Below are positions 43,024 to 53,096 of a DNA stretch of 64,000 nucleotides, in pieces (the first letter of the stretch is position 1; each line of letters starts with the position of its first letter). Origin of the DNA: Nocardia amamiensis (GTDB lineage Bacteria; Actinomycetota; Actinomycetes; Mycobacteriales; Mycobacteriaceae); NCBI RefSeq assembly GCF_015477605.1, contig NZ_JADLQX010000004.1, forward strand, positions 1-64,000, in the 5' to 3' direction. The notes beneath the pieces were generated by a model, which was given only the letters and a program-made list of their open reading frames with translations, was not told where the DNA came from and ran no database searches. The translations under genes were made by a program, and so were the position numbers.

Positions 43024-46000
43024 CGCCCGGCCTCCCCGGCCAGCAGCGCCGACAGTGCGACGACCAGATCGGCGGGCGGATGCCAGTCGAAGACGCCACA
43101 ACCGGGCGGCGTCTGCGGTCCGATCATGCCGCGCACGAACAGGTAGCGAACACCGCCGAGATGACGCGCCGGGTCGTAGCCCGGCAGGCGCCAGCGCAGA
43201 TATCTATGCAGCGCAACGGAATACAGCAGCGCTTGCAGTGGATAGTGGGAGCGCAACATCTCGGCGGCCATCCGGTCGCGCGTGTAGTGCGCGACGGTGA
43301 GATCGCCCGTACCCAACCGGTTGGTCTTGTAGTCCACAATGACGAACCGCGGCGACGCGTCATCCGGGACACGCAGCACCGCATCGATACTGCCGGTCAG
43401 GTAGCCGCGCAGCGGTACGTCCTCCAGCACCGCCACCAGGTCCGCGTACTCGTACAGGTCGTCGTCGGCCGGGAGGTGGGCCCGCAGCAGGTCGGCGATC
43501 CGCCGCAGCGTGGCCGCGGTGGCGCCGGTCCGGTCGCCACCCGCCAGCGGCAGTTCGAACTCGAGTTCGGCGAGGCGGTCGCGGCGGGCGACGTCGGCCA
43601 GGCAGCCGCGGCCGAGCGGTGTCCGCAGCACCGCGAGCAGCGCGGTGGCGAGCTGTTCGGGGTCCGCGTCGGCCATCAGTTCCGTCACTGTCTCGCGGCA
43701 CCGGTCGCGTACCTCGGCCGCCAGATCGGCGCGATCGGTGTCGATCCGTTCCAGCACGCCGTGCACGAGCGTGCCGAATTCTGCTCCGTAAGGCAGCGCG
43801 TTCATCAGCGAGGCGGCGCCGGTGGGCTCCGGCCCGGACGCGCCGATCGACGGTGCACTCGCGGGCTCGTCGCCGGGACCCCTGACGTCCTCCGGTTCGC
43901 TGTCGGTGGCCGGCCCGGCGGGTTCGTGTGCCGACGCGGTGAGCGCCGAGTACGAGGTGCGCCGCCACTGCTGGTCCAGGACGCGGTCGAACCGCGCGGC
44001 CGCCAGCTCGCCGAGCACGGGTTCGGTACGCACCCGCCGGATCGCGACGTCGTCGCTCACGGCCACCGGCGTCACCGAGACAGCCGCTCCCGCGTCCTCG
44101 GCCCACGCCGATAGGGCCGAGGCGGCAACGGCATCCGCGGGCACGGCGGCGCGCGCGGCGACCACCGCGCCGCGGTCGGCCCGCCCGAAGACCATCCGGT
44201 GCAGCGGGGAAGCCGCGGTGGTGATCGCCGGCGCCCACCAGGCGACGATCTGGCACATCGCCCGCGTGAGCGCGACGTACAACAGCCGCAGCTCCTCTCC
44301 CGCTTCCTCGGATTCGCTTGCGGCCTTGCGCTCGGCGTAGCCCGGCGCGTCCGGACCGCCCACGTCCAGCACGCGCGCTCCCTCGTCGTCGTGGAACAGC
44401 AGCGTCGCCGGGTACGGGTTCTTCGCGCTGTCCCAGGCGAACGGCAGGTAGACCACCGGGAATTCCAGTCCTTTGCTGGCGTGCACGGTCGCGATCTGCA
44501 CGGCGGCGGCGTCCCGGTCCAGCCTGCGGCTGCGGTCGGCGACGGATCCGGAGGCGGGATCGCGCACCCGGTCGGCCAGCCATCGGGTCAGCGCGGTCAG
44601 CCCGAGTCCTTCGGTGAGCGCGACCTGGTCGAGCAGCTGCGCGATGTGCCGCAGGTCGGTGAGCCGGCGCTCGCCGTTCTCCACGGCGAGCAGCCGCTGC
44701 GCCAGGCACGCTTCGGCGGCGATCTTCTCGAAGACGGCCGCGAAGCCCGCGCGGGTGAACAGCCGTGCGGCCTCGCGCAATTGCGCGCTGACCCGCCCGA
44801 CGAGATCGGCTCCCCCACTGTCGATCTCGGCCGCGGTGACGCCGAGCAGCGGGGTGCACGCGGCCAGGCGCACCCGGTCGCCGCGGTGCGGCTGTTCCAG
44901 CGCCCGCAGCACCCACAGCCAGTCGGTCGCGCTGCTGGTCGCGAAGACGCTGGTGCCGCCGGCGAGGACGGAAGCGACGCCGACGCGGTCCAGCGCGGCG
45001 CGCACGACCTCGATCTGTGAACGGGTCCGCACCAGCACCGCGATGTCACCGGGTCCGATCGGCCTGCGCGCCGCGTCACCGGTCACCGCTGCGCTGGAGT
45101 CCGTCGTGGCTATAACGGGTTCCGCTTTCCCGTCGATCAGCACGCCGGATTCGAGCATGCGGACGATGTCGGCGGCCAGGTCGTCGGCGACTTTCGCTCG
45201 TATGCGGCCCACGGATGGGAACCCGGACTTGTTCAGCGGCCCGGCGCCCGTGCGGGGCAGGCATCGGACGCGCATCGGGGTGATCAGCTCCTCCGGGCCG
45301 GACAACCGCGACCACGGCCTGGTCGCGGTGACCGGATGCACGCCGATCTCCTTGTGCCCCAGCGCGGCACCGCCCTGCAGGTGGTCCAGCGCGGCCAGCA
45401 GTCCCGCGTCGCTGCGCCAGTTGGTGGTGAGCTCCTTGCGGGTGCCTGCGTGCGCGACCGCGTCCAGGTAGCTGAGCACCTCGGCGCCGCGAAAGGCGTA
45501 GATCGCCTGCTTCGGGTCGCCGACCAGAACCAGCGTGGCATGCCCGTGAAACGATCGGCGCAGGATGTCCCATTGCAGCGGGTCGGTGTCCTGGAACTCG
45601 TCGACCAGGGCGACGCGGTAGCGCGCGCGGATGCGGCGGCACGCGCGGGAGCCGTGCTCCGGATCGGCGAGCACGTCGTGCAGCAGCACCAGCAGGTCGT
45701 CGAAGTCGCGCAGCCCGGCAAGCCGTTTGCGTCGTTCGGTCTCCGCGCGGACGGCGTGCGCGAACGCCACCCGCTCGCTCGCACCGGATTCGTCGTCGGG
45801 GACGAGCGCCGCGTGCCGGTCCCGTACCGCCGCCAGCGCGAGCGTGCGGGCTTCCTTGACCGGGAACGGGGGTTCGGCGCGGGCGTATCGGTTGAGGTAC
45901 AGATCGTCGACGACCGTGGCGACCAGGTCGTCGACGGTCTCCACCAGCCGGGTGCCGGGATCGTGTTCGCCCGCGAACCCGAGTTCGTCGAGCATGCGCT

Positions 46001-46421
46001 GACAGAAGCTGTGCGTGGTGGCGATGGTGCCCGCGTCGAAATCCGACAGCGCCGTCAGCAGGCGGCGCTGCCGCAGCCGCACCTCCGCTTCCTCGGCGTC
46101 GGCCAGATACCGGACCAGCTCGTCGGCGTGTGCCCGCGCCCCGTCGGGGTCGGCCAATCCGGCGGCGACGGCGACGAATCGGTCGCGGGTGCGTTCCCGC
46201 AGTTCCTGGGTGGCGGCGCGGCTGAACGTCACCAGCAGCAGCTGGGACACCTCGATACCCGCCTCGGCGACGTAGCGTACGGCGAGCCCGACGATGGCAT
46301 GCGTCTTGCCGGTGCCCGCACTGGCTTCCAGCACGGTCGTTCCGGTCGGCAAGGGCCCGTACGGCTCGAACGCGGCGGTGTCGAACGCGGCCGCGGGGAA
46401 GGAGGCTTCCTGGACGGTCAC
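43020..46421 (-). CDS. recB: RecB, exodeoxyribonuclease V beta subunit
   Basis: 1133 residues. UvrD-type helicase motifs: VLEASAGTGKTHAIVGLA (about 30-47), VALVDEFQDTDPLQWDIL, VLVGDPKQAIYAFRGA, LTTNWRSD, and VHASKGLEFPVVYLP. The C-terminal RecB nuclease domain has FGTLVHGVLE and the catalytic FVIVDYKTNRL. The GTG at 46421 has GGAGGGAGG upstream; longer frames run across the gap to recC. It supplies the 3'-5' helicase and the single nuclease of the complex. Confidence 0.93.
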   Translation of the reverse strand: MTVQEASFPAAAFDTAAFEPYGPLPTGTTVLEASAGTGKTHAIVGLAVRYVAEAGIEVSQLLLVTFSRAATQELRERTRDRFVAVAAGLADPDGARAHADELVRYLADAEEAEVRLRQRRLLTALSDFDAGTIATTHSFCQRMLDELGFAGEHDPGTRLVETVDDLVATVVDDLYLNRYARAEPPFPVKEARTLALAAVRDRHAALVPDDESGASERVAFAHAVRAETERRKRLAGLRDFDDLLVLLHDVLADPEHGSRACRRIRARYRVALVDEFQDTDPLQWDILRRSFHGHATLVLVGDPKQAIYAFRGAEVLSYLDAVAHAGTRKELTTNWRSDAGLLAALDHLQGGAALGHKEIGVHPVTATRPWSRLSGPEELITPMRVRCLPRTGAGPLNKSGFPSVGRIRAKVADDLAADIVRMLESGVLIDGKAEPVIATTDSSAAVTGDAARRPIGPGDIAVLVRTRSQIEVVRAALDRVGVASVLAGGTSVFATSSATDWLWVLRALEQPHRGDRVRLAACTPLLGVTAAEIDSGGADLVGRVSAQLREAARLFTRAGFAAVFEKIAAEACLAQRLLAVENGERRLTDLRHIAQLLDQVALTEGLGLTALTRWLADRVRDPASGSVADRSRRLDRDAAAVQIATVHASKGLEFPVVYLPFAWDSAKNPYPATLLFHDDEGARVLDVGGPDAPGYAERKAASESEEAGEELRLLYVALTRAMCQIVAWWAPAITTAASPLHRMVFGRADRGAVVAARAAVPADAVAASALSAWAEDAGAAVSVTPVAVSDDVAIRRVRTEPVLGELAAARFDRVLDQQWRRTSYSALTASAHEPAGPATDSEPEDVRGPGDEPASAPSIGASGPEPTGAASLMNALPYGAEFGTLVHGVLERIDTDRADLAAEVRDRCRETVTELMADADPEQLATALLAVLRTPLGRGCLADVARRDRLAELEFELPLAGGDRTGATAATLRRIADLLRAHLPADDDLYEYADLVAVLEDVPLRGYLTGSIDAVLRVPDDASPRFVIVDYKTNRLGTGDLTVAHYTRDRMAAEMLRSHYPLQALLYSVALHRYLRWRLPGYDPARHLGGVRYLFVRGMIGPQTPPGCGVFDWHPPADLVVALSALLAGEAGR

Positions 46422-46660
46422 GCGTGCCTCCCTCCTGCGCGGCCGGATGTCACGCGGTCTGCGGACGTCACGAACGCGCGGTGGATCACGCTGACCGGGT
46501 CCGATGTAGCAACCGGATACGACTGTCCGAGCTGCCATTCTGCCGGGTACCCGACCGCGCAAGGGCGACCAACACGCGCCATGACGGTGGCGGATTCCCA
46601 CGGCCGCTGCAGGATCGCGCGCAACCGGCGGCGCCGACCGGGCGCTTCGTGACCGGTCAC
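46418..46660 (-). CDS. Possible small gene between recC and recB
   Basis: An 80-residue frame fills the recC-recB gap exactly. Its GTG start overlaps the recC stop (GTGA) and its TGA overlaps the recB GTG (GTGA), so all three could be translated in one coupled run. Third-position GC is high, as in real genes here. The product (EAPGRRRRLRAILQRP, then YPAEWQLGQSYPV) is basic and resembles nothing I know. It may be a device to couple translation, a small RecBCD partner, or chance. Confidence 0.35.
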   Translation of the reverse strand: MTGHEAPGRRRRLRAILQRPWESATVMARVGRPCAVGYPAEWQLGQSYPVATSDPVSVIHRAFVTSADRVTSGRAGGRHA

Positions 46661-49600
46661 GGCTGTCCCTGGCTTTCCGCGGCAAGCAGTGGAGCCCAGA
46701 TCCGCCGGGCCAGCGCACCGAAGCGGGTGGTCTCACCTCGCTCTCCCGCGGGCGCGGGAGCCGCCATGAGATCGTCGAGCCGGGGCGCCGGGCCCCAGAC
46801 GTAGCGCAGGTGGCGGTCGGTGTGATCGCCGAATGGTCCGGGACCGTTTGGACCGCCGTTGAATTCCCGCTCCGCCGCGGCGATCGCGTCGTCGGCACCC
46901 GCCCCACGGAAGCGGCGTTCGGCGTAGGCCGCGGTGGCAGTGGGCGCGACGGGCAGCGGTTCGGTCAGCCCCGCCTCGCGCAGCGCGACGAGCTCGCGCA
47001 GGATCTCTCCGGCCACCGGCGCATCGGGTGCGGTGAGCTCACTACGCCATGCGGGACGCCCGAATTGGCCACGACCGGTGCTCACCGCACGCCACGACCG
47101 GTCCTCGGTGACGGCGAGCGCCAGCAATGAAACCCACGCGGCGACACGGTGTTTCGGGGCGAGCCGGGAGAAGGTGGTGCGGACCAGCGTTTCGCCGTGA
47201 ACCTCCGGCACGGTGCCGGTGAGCCTGCGTCCGTTGCCCAGATCCACCGCGATGTCCACGGCGCGCGGGGTGCCCGCGTAGTCCGCCTGCGCGGCGCGCA
47301 CCAACCGGTCCACGGTGTGCTCCACCTCGTCGAGGACGGCCGCGCCGAAACCGAAGGGCGGCAGTGTGCCGCGCCGCCATTCCGCCGCCCGCAACCCCGC
47401 CGGATCCGCTCCCGTCAGGCGGGCGGCGAGGAGACGCTCGCCCAGTTCCCACTTGGCGAGCCCGTCGAGTTCGATGGGCAGCCGGTCGGCGATGTCCTCC
47501 TCGTGCTCGGGGACGCGCAGGCCGAGGCGCTGCCACAGGAACGCGCGCACGGGATGCTCGGCGAACGAGATCAAGTCGGCCAGCGCCACATCCGCCGTTT
47601 CGGCCGGCGGCAGGGGCGCGGGCAGGAACGCGGGACGCGGCTGCGCGGGCCGACCGGACGCGTGCGCTCCGGCCAGCGCCACGGTGTCGAAACTGAACGG
47701 ACGCTCGGCCCGGAAGTTGCGGCGGTCGAAGTCTTGCAGCGGATGCCGCGTGACCACCGCGTCCATCGCCGGGGCGCCGACGTGCGCCCGCAGCGCGTCC
47801 AGCAGTTCGGCGACCGGGATGGCGGGCGGGCGGTGCGCTCCGCTCACCGGATCGGCGCCGGTGTGGAACACCAGCAGCGCGTCACGGGCCGCGAGGACCG
47901 CGTCCAACAGCAGCTGCCGGTCCTCGCTGCGTGGATCCCGTTCCCCCAGCAGCGGTTGCCTGGCCAGCAGGTCGTCGCCGTCCGCGCCGCTCGCGCGCGG
48001 GAACACCTCGTCGTCCAAGCCGAGCAGCACCACCACCCGGTGCGGCACCGACCGCATCGGCACCATCGTGCAGACGGTCAGCTCCCCGGTACGGAAATTG
48101 GCCCGGGTCGGCCGCGCGGCCAGCCGCGAACGCAGCAGCACGCCGACGTCGGCCAGCCGCAACGACACCTCGCCCGCGTGCTCGGTGGCGGCGGCGAGCT
48201 CCTGCCTGGCCTCGGTGCGCACCCAGGCCTGGGCATCCGGCACATCGGTCAGCAGATCCAACGCGCGGCCGAGCACCGCCGCCCACTCCTGCGCGGGCCG
48301 CGGACCGCGCAGGTCGCGCAGGCACACCGCGAGCCGATCGATGAACTCGGCGAAGCGGCCGGCCAAGTCGACGTCGTTGCTGTCCACGTCGTCCAGTGGC
48401 AGCGCGAGATCCAGCCAATCGTCGGAGGTTTCGCCCGCGGTGACGCCGAGCAGAATCCGGTCCACCGCGCTGTTGAGCGTGTTCTGCGCGAAGTCCGCGA
48501 GTCCGAACGCCTGGCGCTGGCGCTGCCCGATCCCCCATCGCGCGCCGGATTCGGCCGCCCACTCGCGCAGCCGTTCGATGTCTTCGTCGTCGAAACCACA
48601 ACGGCGCCGTACTGTTTCGGCCGCCGCGAGGTCGAGCACCTGGGTCACGGTCACCCTGCCGTCGGCCAGTTCCAGCAGGACGCCGATCACCGCGAGCAGC
48701 GGATTGGTCACACCGCGTCCCCGATCGGCCAAACGCACCCGCAGCCGATGCGCTGGATGCACCGAATCGGCCTGCGGCTCCGGCGATCCGGGCGTCCGCT
48801 GTCCGAACGCCGCGCGCACCAGGGGGGCGTACGTCTCCACCTCGGGGCACATGACCAGCACGTCCCGCGGCTCCAGCGTCTCGTCGGCCGCGAACAGCCC
48901 GAGCAGGCATTCCCGCAGCACCTCGACCTGCCGTGCGGGACCGTGACAAGCGTGCACCTGCACGGTGCCGTCCGCGCCGACCGCTCCCGGGACCGGCGGC
49001 CATCGGTCGTCACGGATGCCCGCCTGCAACGCACGAAGCAACGTCGTGGACGAATACCCTTCTGGCACAATGCTATCGGTGCCGGCCACCGCCAGCGAAC
49101 GGTGGATGTCGGAGCCGGTGGCCGCGAGCCCGGCCAGCCGCTGCTGGAACTCCCGGACGTCTCGGGCCAGTCCGGCCAGCAGCGGATGCGACACGGCCGC
49201 GGCGCTGCGATCTTCGGCACGGGTACGCGCCGCGGGCATCCGCGACAAGCACGACCAGAGGACCGGGCTCGGATGCGCGAGCCACAGGTGGATGTCGCGG
49301 CCGGCGGCCAGGGCCGACAGCACCGCGAGCTGATCGCTGGGGAGCCGGGTCACCCCGAACAGCGATACCCGCGGGGGAAGCGGGACCAGATCCGGTTGCG
49401 CGCGCAAGCGCGCACAGGCGGCCTCGAGTCGCTCGGCGGGGCTGGGCGCTCCGATCTCGGCGCGCAGCCTGCGCCACAGCATGGGCTGCCAGAGCAGGTC
49501 GTCGGGCACCGCGCCGCCCGCGCCGTCGGTGTCCTGGCCCGCCGCCCACTCGGTGATCAACACCGGACGCTGGGCGCCATAGCTGTCGAACAGCGCCGCC

Positions 49601-50031
49601 ACTTCCGCCGCGGTCGCGTAACGCCTCCCGAGGCGGTGCTCACGACCCGCGCCGGCCGGCTCGCCCAGATGCCTGGCCAGCACGGAGCACCACGGCTCGG
49701 GCAACGACGCATCGATCACCCGAAGCAGCGTCCACACGGCCCGCTCGGGCGCCCAGGGGTCGTCCCCGGGCGCCACCCCGCTCGCCGCGGCCAGTACTTC
49801 GGCGACCAGCACGGCCGGTGACGGAAACGCGATGTTCGCGCAGACACCGTCGGCCGAGCCGTCCGCCCCGAGCACCGCCGAGAGCGTCTGCGTCAGCCAG
49901 CGCTCCACGCCTTTGGCGGGCACCGCGACCACTTCGGCCGCGAAGGGGTCCTCCTGCGGCGACGACAGCACCCCGGCCAGCGCCTGGGCAAGGACGTCGG
50001 CGCGCTCGGCACGGTGGATGTGCAGCGGCAT
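46657..50031 (-). CDS. recC: RecC, exodeoxyribonuclease V gamma subunit
   Basis: 1124 residues. It starts MPLHIHRAERADVLAQALAG and has the RecC marks VVAVPAKGVERWLTQTLS near residue 36-53, then QVHACHGPARQVEVLRECLL, and VVVLLGLDDEVFPR. RecC contains inactive helicase and nuclease folds and recognises Chi-type sequences. GAGAGGG lies about 6 bases upstream of the ATG. It is the first gene of the recC-recB-recD operon, the reverse-strand order usual in actinobacteria. Confidence 0.92.
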   Translation of the reverse strand: MPLHIHRAERADVLAQALAGVLSSPQEDPFAAEVVAVPAKGVERWLTQTLSAVLGADGSADGVCANIAFPSPAVLVAEVLAAASGVAPGDDPWAPERAVWTLLRVIDASLPEPWCSVLARHLGEPAGAGREHRLGRRYATAAEVAALFDSYGAQRPVLITEWAAGQDTDGAGGAVPDDLLWQPMLWRRLRAEIGAPSPAERLEAACARLRAQPDLVPLPPRVSLFGVTRLPSDQLAVLSALAAGRDIHLWLAHPSPVLWSCLSRMPAARTRAEDRSAAAVSHPLLAGLARDVREFQQRLAGLAATGSDIHRSLAVAGTDSIVPEGYSSTTLLRALQAGIRDDRWPPVPGAVGADGTVQVHACHGPARQVEVLRECLLGLFAADETLEPRDVLVMCPEVETYAPLVRAAFGQRTPGSPEPQADSVHPAHRLRVRLADRGRGVTNPLLAVIGVLLELADGRVTVTQVLDLAAAETVRRRCGFDDEDIERLREWAAESGARWGIGQRQRQAFGLADFAQNTLNSAVDRILLGVTAGETSDDWLDLALPLDDVDSNDVDLAGRFAEFIDRLAVCLRDLRGPRPAQEWAAVLGRALDLLTDVPDAQAWVRTEARQELAAATEHAGEVSLRLADVGVLLRSRLAARPTRANFRTGELTVCTMVPMRSVPHRVVVLLGLDDEVFPRASGADGDDLLARQPLLGERDPRSEDRQLLLDAVLAARDALLVFHTGADPVSGAHRPPAIPVAELLDALRAHVGAPAMDAVVTRHPLQDFDRRNFRAERPFSFDTVALAGAHASGRPAQPRPAFLPAPLPPAETADVALADLISFAEHPVRAFLWQRLGLRVPEHEEDIADRLPIELDGLAKWELGERLLAARLTGADPAGLRAAEWRRGTLPPFGFGAAVLDEVEHTVDRLVRAAQADYAGTPRAVDIAVDLGNGRRLTGTVPEVHGETLVRTTFSRLAPKHRVAAWVSLLALAVTEDRSWRAVSTGRGQFGRPAWRSELTAPDAPVAGEILRELVALREAGLTEPLPVAPTATAAYAERRFRGAGADDAIAAAEREFNGGPNGPGPFGDHTDRHLRYVWGPAPRLDDLMAAPAPAGERGETTRFGALARRIWAPLLAAESQGQP

Positions 50032-50259
50032 CTGCGCCCTCTCGGTCGATGGGTGCCGGGCTGCGCTGGCCTCGGACTTCGTGCACGTTTATACGCCCGG
50101 CGACCGACGCGCAATCGCACCACCCCATCCGGGCGCGAGTGAAATAGACCACACGAGAACGGATTACTCCGTCGTGTCACGCGGGCTGCGCGCGGCCGAT
50201 GTGCGACAGTGCTGCACCGGGGAGGGACGAGAGCTGCACCGAAAGGCTGGTTCGCGTTC

Positions 50260-50466
50260 ATGGATGCGATGGTGATTCCGCTGGTTCCGAGAGGCGGATT
50301 CACAGTCCGCCGGGTCGGTGACCGCTGGGAGCTCGTCAACTCGCGCCACTACGGTCGTACCGTCGTCCTCCAGTCCTGGCCCCGGGACCGGCACACCGAG
50401 GCGTTCGAGCACTGCTACCGCCTCAACGGACGGACAGTCGACGATCTGCGCGCCGCCTTCCGGTGA
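50260..50466 (+). CDS. Small hypothetical protein
   Basis: 68 residues from the ATG at 50260 (a GTG at 50209 would add 17). It is a compact, plausible small domain: GGFTVRRVGDRWELVNSRHY, then TVVLQSWPRDRHTEAFEHCY and NGRTVDDLRAAFR. The beta-beta-alpha feel and even charge support a real protein. I do not recognise a family. It diverges from recC and is followed by the serine hydrolase after 126 bases. Confidence 0.6.
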   Translation: MDAMVIPLVPRGGFTVRRVGDRWELVNSRHYGRTVVLQSWPRDRHTEAFEHCYRLNGRTVDDLRAAFR

Positions 50467-50592
50467 ACCGCTCCGGCCTGCGACGACGGTCGAAACCCGA
50501 TGCGACGCAAGCTCGGAAACGTGCGATTAGCACAACCCGGACCCGAGCTCAAGACGTGCGTCCGGACCCGCGATGTGCGATCGTGATCCCTC

Positions 50593-51477
50593 GTGCGTTA
50601 TCCGTCCCCCGCCACCCGGACCGTTCCCCGCGTGGCCGCCTCCGCCTGTGTCCTCGCCGCCACGGCGATCCTCGCTCCGAGCCTGCCCGCCATGCTCCCG
50701 ACCGCGGGTGCGGCGCCGCTCGCGCATACGCAGGGATGCCTGGCCGGTTTCGACTGCGATATGAGCAGCCGCATCGCCGCCGTCAACGCCTACCTCGAGA
50801 AGCGTCCCGGTGTCACCGGCTACGTCGTGCGCGACCGGGTGTCCGGCGGGGTCTACGCCAATGGCAACGCGGAGAACGCGGTCTGGACCGCCTCCACGAT
50901 CAAGCTCGCGATCGCCGCCGATCTGCTGAATCGGGCGCGGATCGGCGCGATCGCGCTGTCTCCCGAGGACCGTGGCCTGCTGGAATCGATGCTGGCCACC
51001 TCGAACGACGGCGCCGCCGACATGCTGTGGATCAAGTACGCGGGCATCGACCGGATGGCGTTCAACAACGCCTTCCGCGCCAACGGCATGACCTCGTTGG
51101 TGCCGCAGCCGACCAATACCGCGTTGTTCCCGGACTGGTCGTTCCAGAAGTGCACCGCCGCCGACCTCGACCGGCTGATGGACCACATCCTCAACCGCAT
51201 GCACCCGGACGACCGCAACTACCTGGTGGAGCGGATGCGCGCGGTCGACTCCAACCAGCACTGGGGCGTGTGGGGCGCGGGCGCGAAGATGCGTCCTGGC
51301 CTGAAGAACGGCTGGTCCGCCGAGGAGGGCGGCTGGGTGGTCAACTCGGTCGGGTTCGCGGGACCGGGCGAGCGCTACACCCTGGCGATCATGACGGCGC
51401 TGGGTGACGCGGGCGGCTACACCGAGGGCGCCGACACCGACACCAAGGTCGCGGAGATGCTGTTCGCCGGGCGGTGA
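50593..51477 (+). CDS. Secreted class A beta-lactamase-like serine hydrolase
   Basis: 294 residues from a GTG. A signal peptide (RVAASACVLAATAILAPSLPAML) ends near residue 40. The penicillin-recognising fold is shown by S-x-x-K in TASTIKLAIAADLL, SxN-like TSNDGAADML and K-x-G in LKNGWSAEEGGWVVNS. Two Cys (GCLAGFDC) near the mature N-terminus may pair. The motifs are looser than in true beta-lactamases (SND for SDN, KNG for KTG), so it may be a peptidase or esterase of the cell wall rather than an antibiotic-hydrolysing enzyme. Confidence 0.82.
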   Translation: MRYPSPATRTVPRVAASACVLAATAILAPSLPAMLPTAGAAPLAHTQGCLAGFDCDMSSRIAAVNAYLEKRPGVTGYVVRDRVSGGVYANGNAENAVWTASTIKLAIAADLLNRARIGAIALSPEDRGLLESMLATSNDGAADMLWIKYAGIDRMAFNNAFRANGMTSLVPQPTNTALFPDWSFQKCTAADLDRLMDHILNRMHPDDRNYLVERMRAVDSNQHWGVWGAGAKMRPGLKNGWSAEEGGWVVNSVGFAGPGERYTLAIMTALGDAGGYTEGADTDTKVAEMLFAGR

Positions 51478-51487
51478 CTGTGTTTGT

Positions 51488-51551
51488 GCAGCGCCTGCGG
51501 CGCTGCGTGTTCGCGGCCCCGGGAAGTCTCGCGTCCGAGACGGGCCGCGAA
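51488..51551. terminator. Two nested hairpins between convergent genes
   Basis: GCAGCGCC-TGC-GGCGCTGC (51488-51506) is a perfect 8-3-8 hairpin. TTCGCGGCCC (51510-51519) also pairs perfectly with GGGCCGCGAA (51542-51551). They lie between the serine hydrolase stop (51477) and the P450 stop (51600) and probably end both transcripts. Confidence 0.55.
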
Positions 51552-51599
51552 CGGTGCTCGTAGGACTCGCACCCGACGCGCTGTGCGAGTGCGAACCAC

Positions 51600-53096
51600 T
51601 CAGGTGGCCGAACGCCTGCGCAGCGTCATGGGCGCGCCGTCCCTGGGGAAGGGAATCGTGGTGAATCCCCAGGGCATGCGGTATTTCGCCGGGATGCGCC
51701 ACTCGTATTCGCGCACCAAGGCGGCGGTCACCGTCTTGACCTCGAAGGTGCCGAAGTGCATCCCGATGCACTTGTGCGCGCCCGCGCCGAACGGCATCCA
51801 GGCCAGGCGATGCGACTTGTCCTCGCGCCGCTGCTCGCCGAACCGCTCGGGGTCGAATCGCTCGGGCTGGGTCCACAGCTCGGGCAGCAGGTGATTGACC
51901 TGGTAGGCGAGGTCGACCGGGGCGCCGGCCGGAATGTAGTGCCCGGCGATCTCGGTGTCGCGCACCGCGCGGCGCGACAATCCCGGAACCGGCGGCATCA
52001 ACCGCAGGCTCTCCTTGACGACCAGATCCAGATCGCGCAGTCCCTCCAGATCCGCGATGGTAGGTGGCGCGTCGCCGAGCCGTTCGTCCATGCCGAGCAC
52101 CTCGGCGCGCACCCGCTGCTGCCAGTCCAGGTGTTTGCCCAGGTAGTAGGCGACCGCGGTGGCCGTGGTCGTGGTGGTGTCGTGCGCGGCCATGATCAAG
52201 AAGATCATGTGGTTCACCACGTCCGCGTCGCCGAAGACGCCGCCGTCCTCGCTGCGCGCATGACACAGCCCGGAGAAGAAGTCCGGCGATTCGGTGCGAC
52301 GCTTCTGCGGGAGCATGGCGGTGAAGTACTCCTCGAGCAGCCTCCGGCCGCGCAGCCCGGCGCGCCAGTTGCCGCCGGGCACCGAGTGCCGGATGATGGC
52401 CAGCCCGGCGTGGGTGCAGTCGACGAACGCGTCGATGAGCTCTTGGCGGCGCGGGCCCACGTCGACGGCCATGAACGTCTCCGCGGCGATGTCGAGGGTG
52501 AGCTCTTTGATCGTCGGATACAGCCGCACGGTCCGTTCGGCATTGCGTCCCTGTGGAACCCACCGCGCGATGCTTGCGCGCACCACCGGGGTCAGCGCCG
52601 CCAGGTGCGCCTCCAGCCGGTCCCTGGTGAAGGCCTGCTGCATGATCCGGCGATGGAATTTGTGCTCCTCGAATTCCAGCAGCAGCAGTCCGCGCCGGAA
52701 GAACGGGCCGATGAAATAGTCCCAGCCCTGGCCGAAGTCGCGGCGCCGGTGACCGAGCACCTCGTCGAGCGCGTCCGGCCCCGCGACCAGCACCCGGTCC
52801 ACGCCGAGCGAAGTGTTCAGCGAGACCGGCCCGTAGCGGCGGTAACGCTCCATCATCTCGGCCGGGCCCCAGCGCATGTAATGCAACGCCCGGCCCAGAT
52901 AGGGCAGGCCGGCATCGCCGCGCACGGCGACGGTGTCGCTGCCGCGCGGCGGAGTGGCCAGCACCTGGCGCCGTTCCGGCAGTAACCCCAGCGCACGGTC
53001 GATGAGATGATCGTGCGGGACCTCGATCAGCGCGACGTTCTCCGATTCGGCCTGCACGCTGGGTTTCCGGCCGATCACGCGGTCACCGGCGACCAT
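51600..53096 (-). CDS. Cytochrome P450, CYP136-like
   Basis: 498 residues. The I-helix AAHDTTTTTATAVAYYL, the ExxR helix ESLRLMPPVPGLSRRAV and the heme loop WMPFGAGAHKCIGMHF (Cys about 443) are all present. GDAGLPYLG near the N-terminus and FIGPFFRRGLLLLEFEEHKFHRRIMQ match mycobacterial CYP136 closely. CYP136 is an orphan enzyme; a sterol- or terpene-like lipid is a guess. The ATG at 53096 has GGGAGG 6 bases upstream. Divergent from ndh; no ferredoxin gene is adjacent. Confidence 0.9.
   Translation of the reverse strand: MVAGDRVIGRKPSVQAESENVALIEVPHDHLIDRALGLLPERRQVLATPPRGSDTVAVRGDAGLPYLGRALHYMRWGPAEMMERYRRYGPVSLNTSLGVDRVLVAGPDALDEVLGHRRRDFGQGWDYFIGPFFRRGLLLLEFEEHKFHRRIMQQAFTRDRLEAHLAALTPVVRASIARWVPQGRNAERTVRLYPTIKELTLDIAAETFMAVDVGPRRQELIDAFVDCTHAGLAIIRHSVPGGNWRAGLRGRRLLEEYFTAMLPQKRRTESPDFFSGLCHARSEDGGVFGDADVVNHMIFLIMAAHDTTTTTATAVAYYLGKHLDWQQRVRAEVLGMDERLGDAPPTIADLEGLRDLDLVVKESLRLMPPVPGLSRRAVRDTEIAGHYIPAGAPVDLAYQVNHLLPELWTQPERFDPERFGEQRREDKSHRLAWMPFGAGAHKCIGMHFGTFEVKTVTAALVREYEWRIPAKYRMPWGFTTIPFPRDGAPMTLRRRSAT

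Noticed and set aside
47149..49821. An 890-residue plus-strand open frame antisense to recC
   Set aside because: Low-complexity Arg/Gly/Gln composition and no ribosome site or motif; recC on the other strand is complete.
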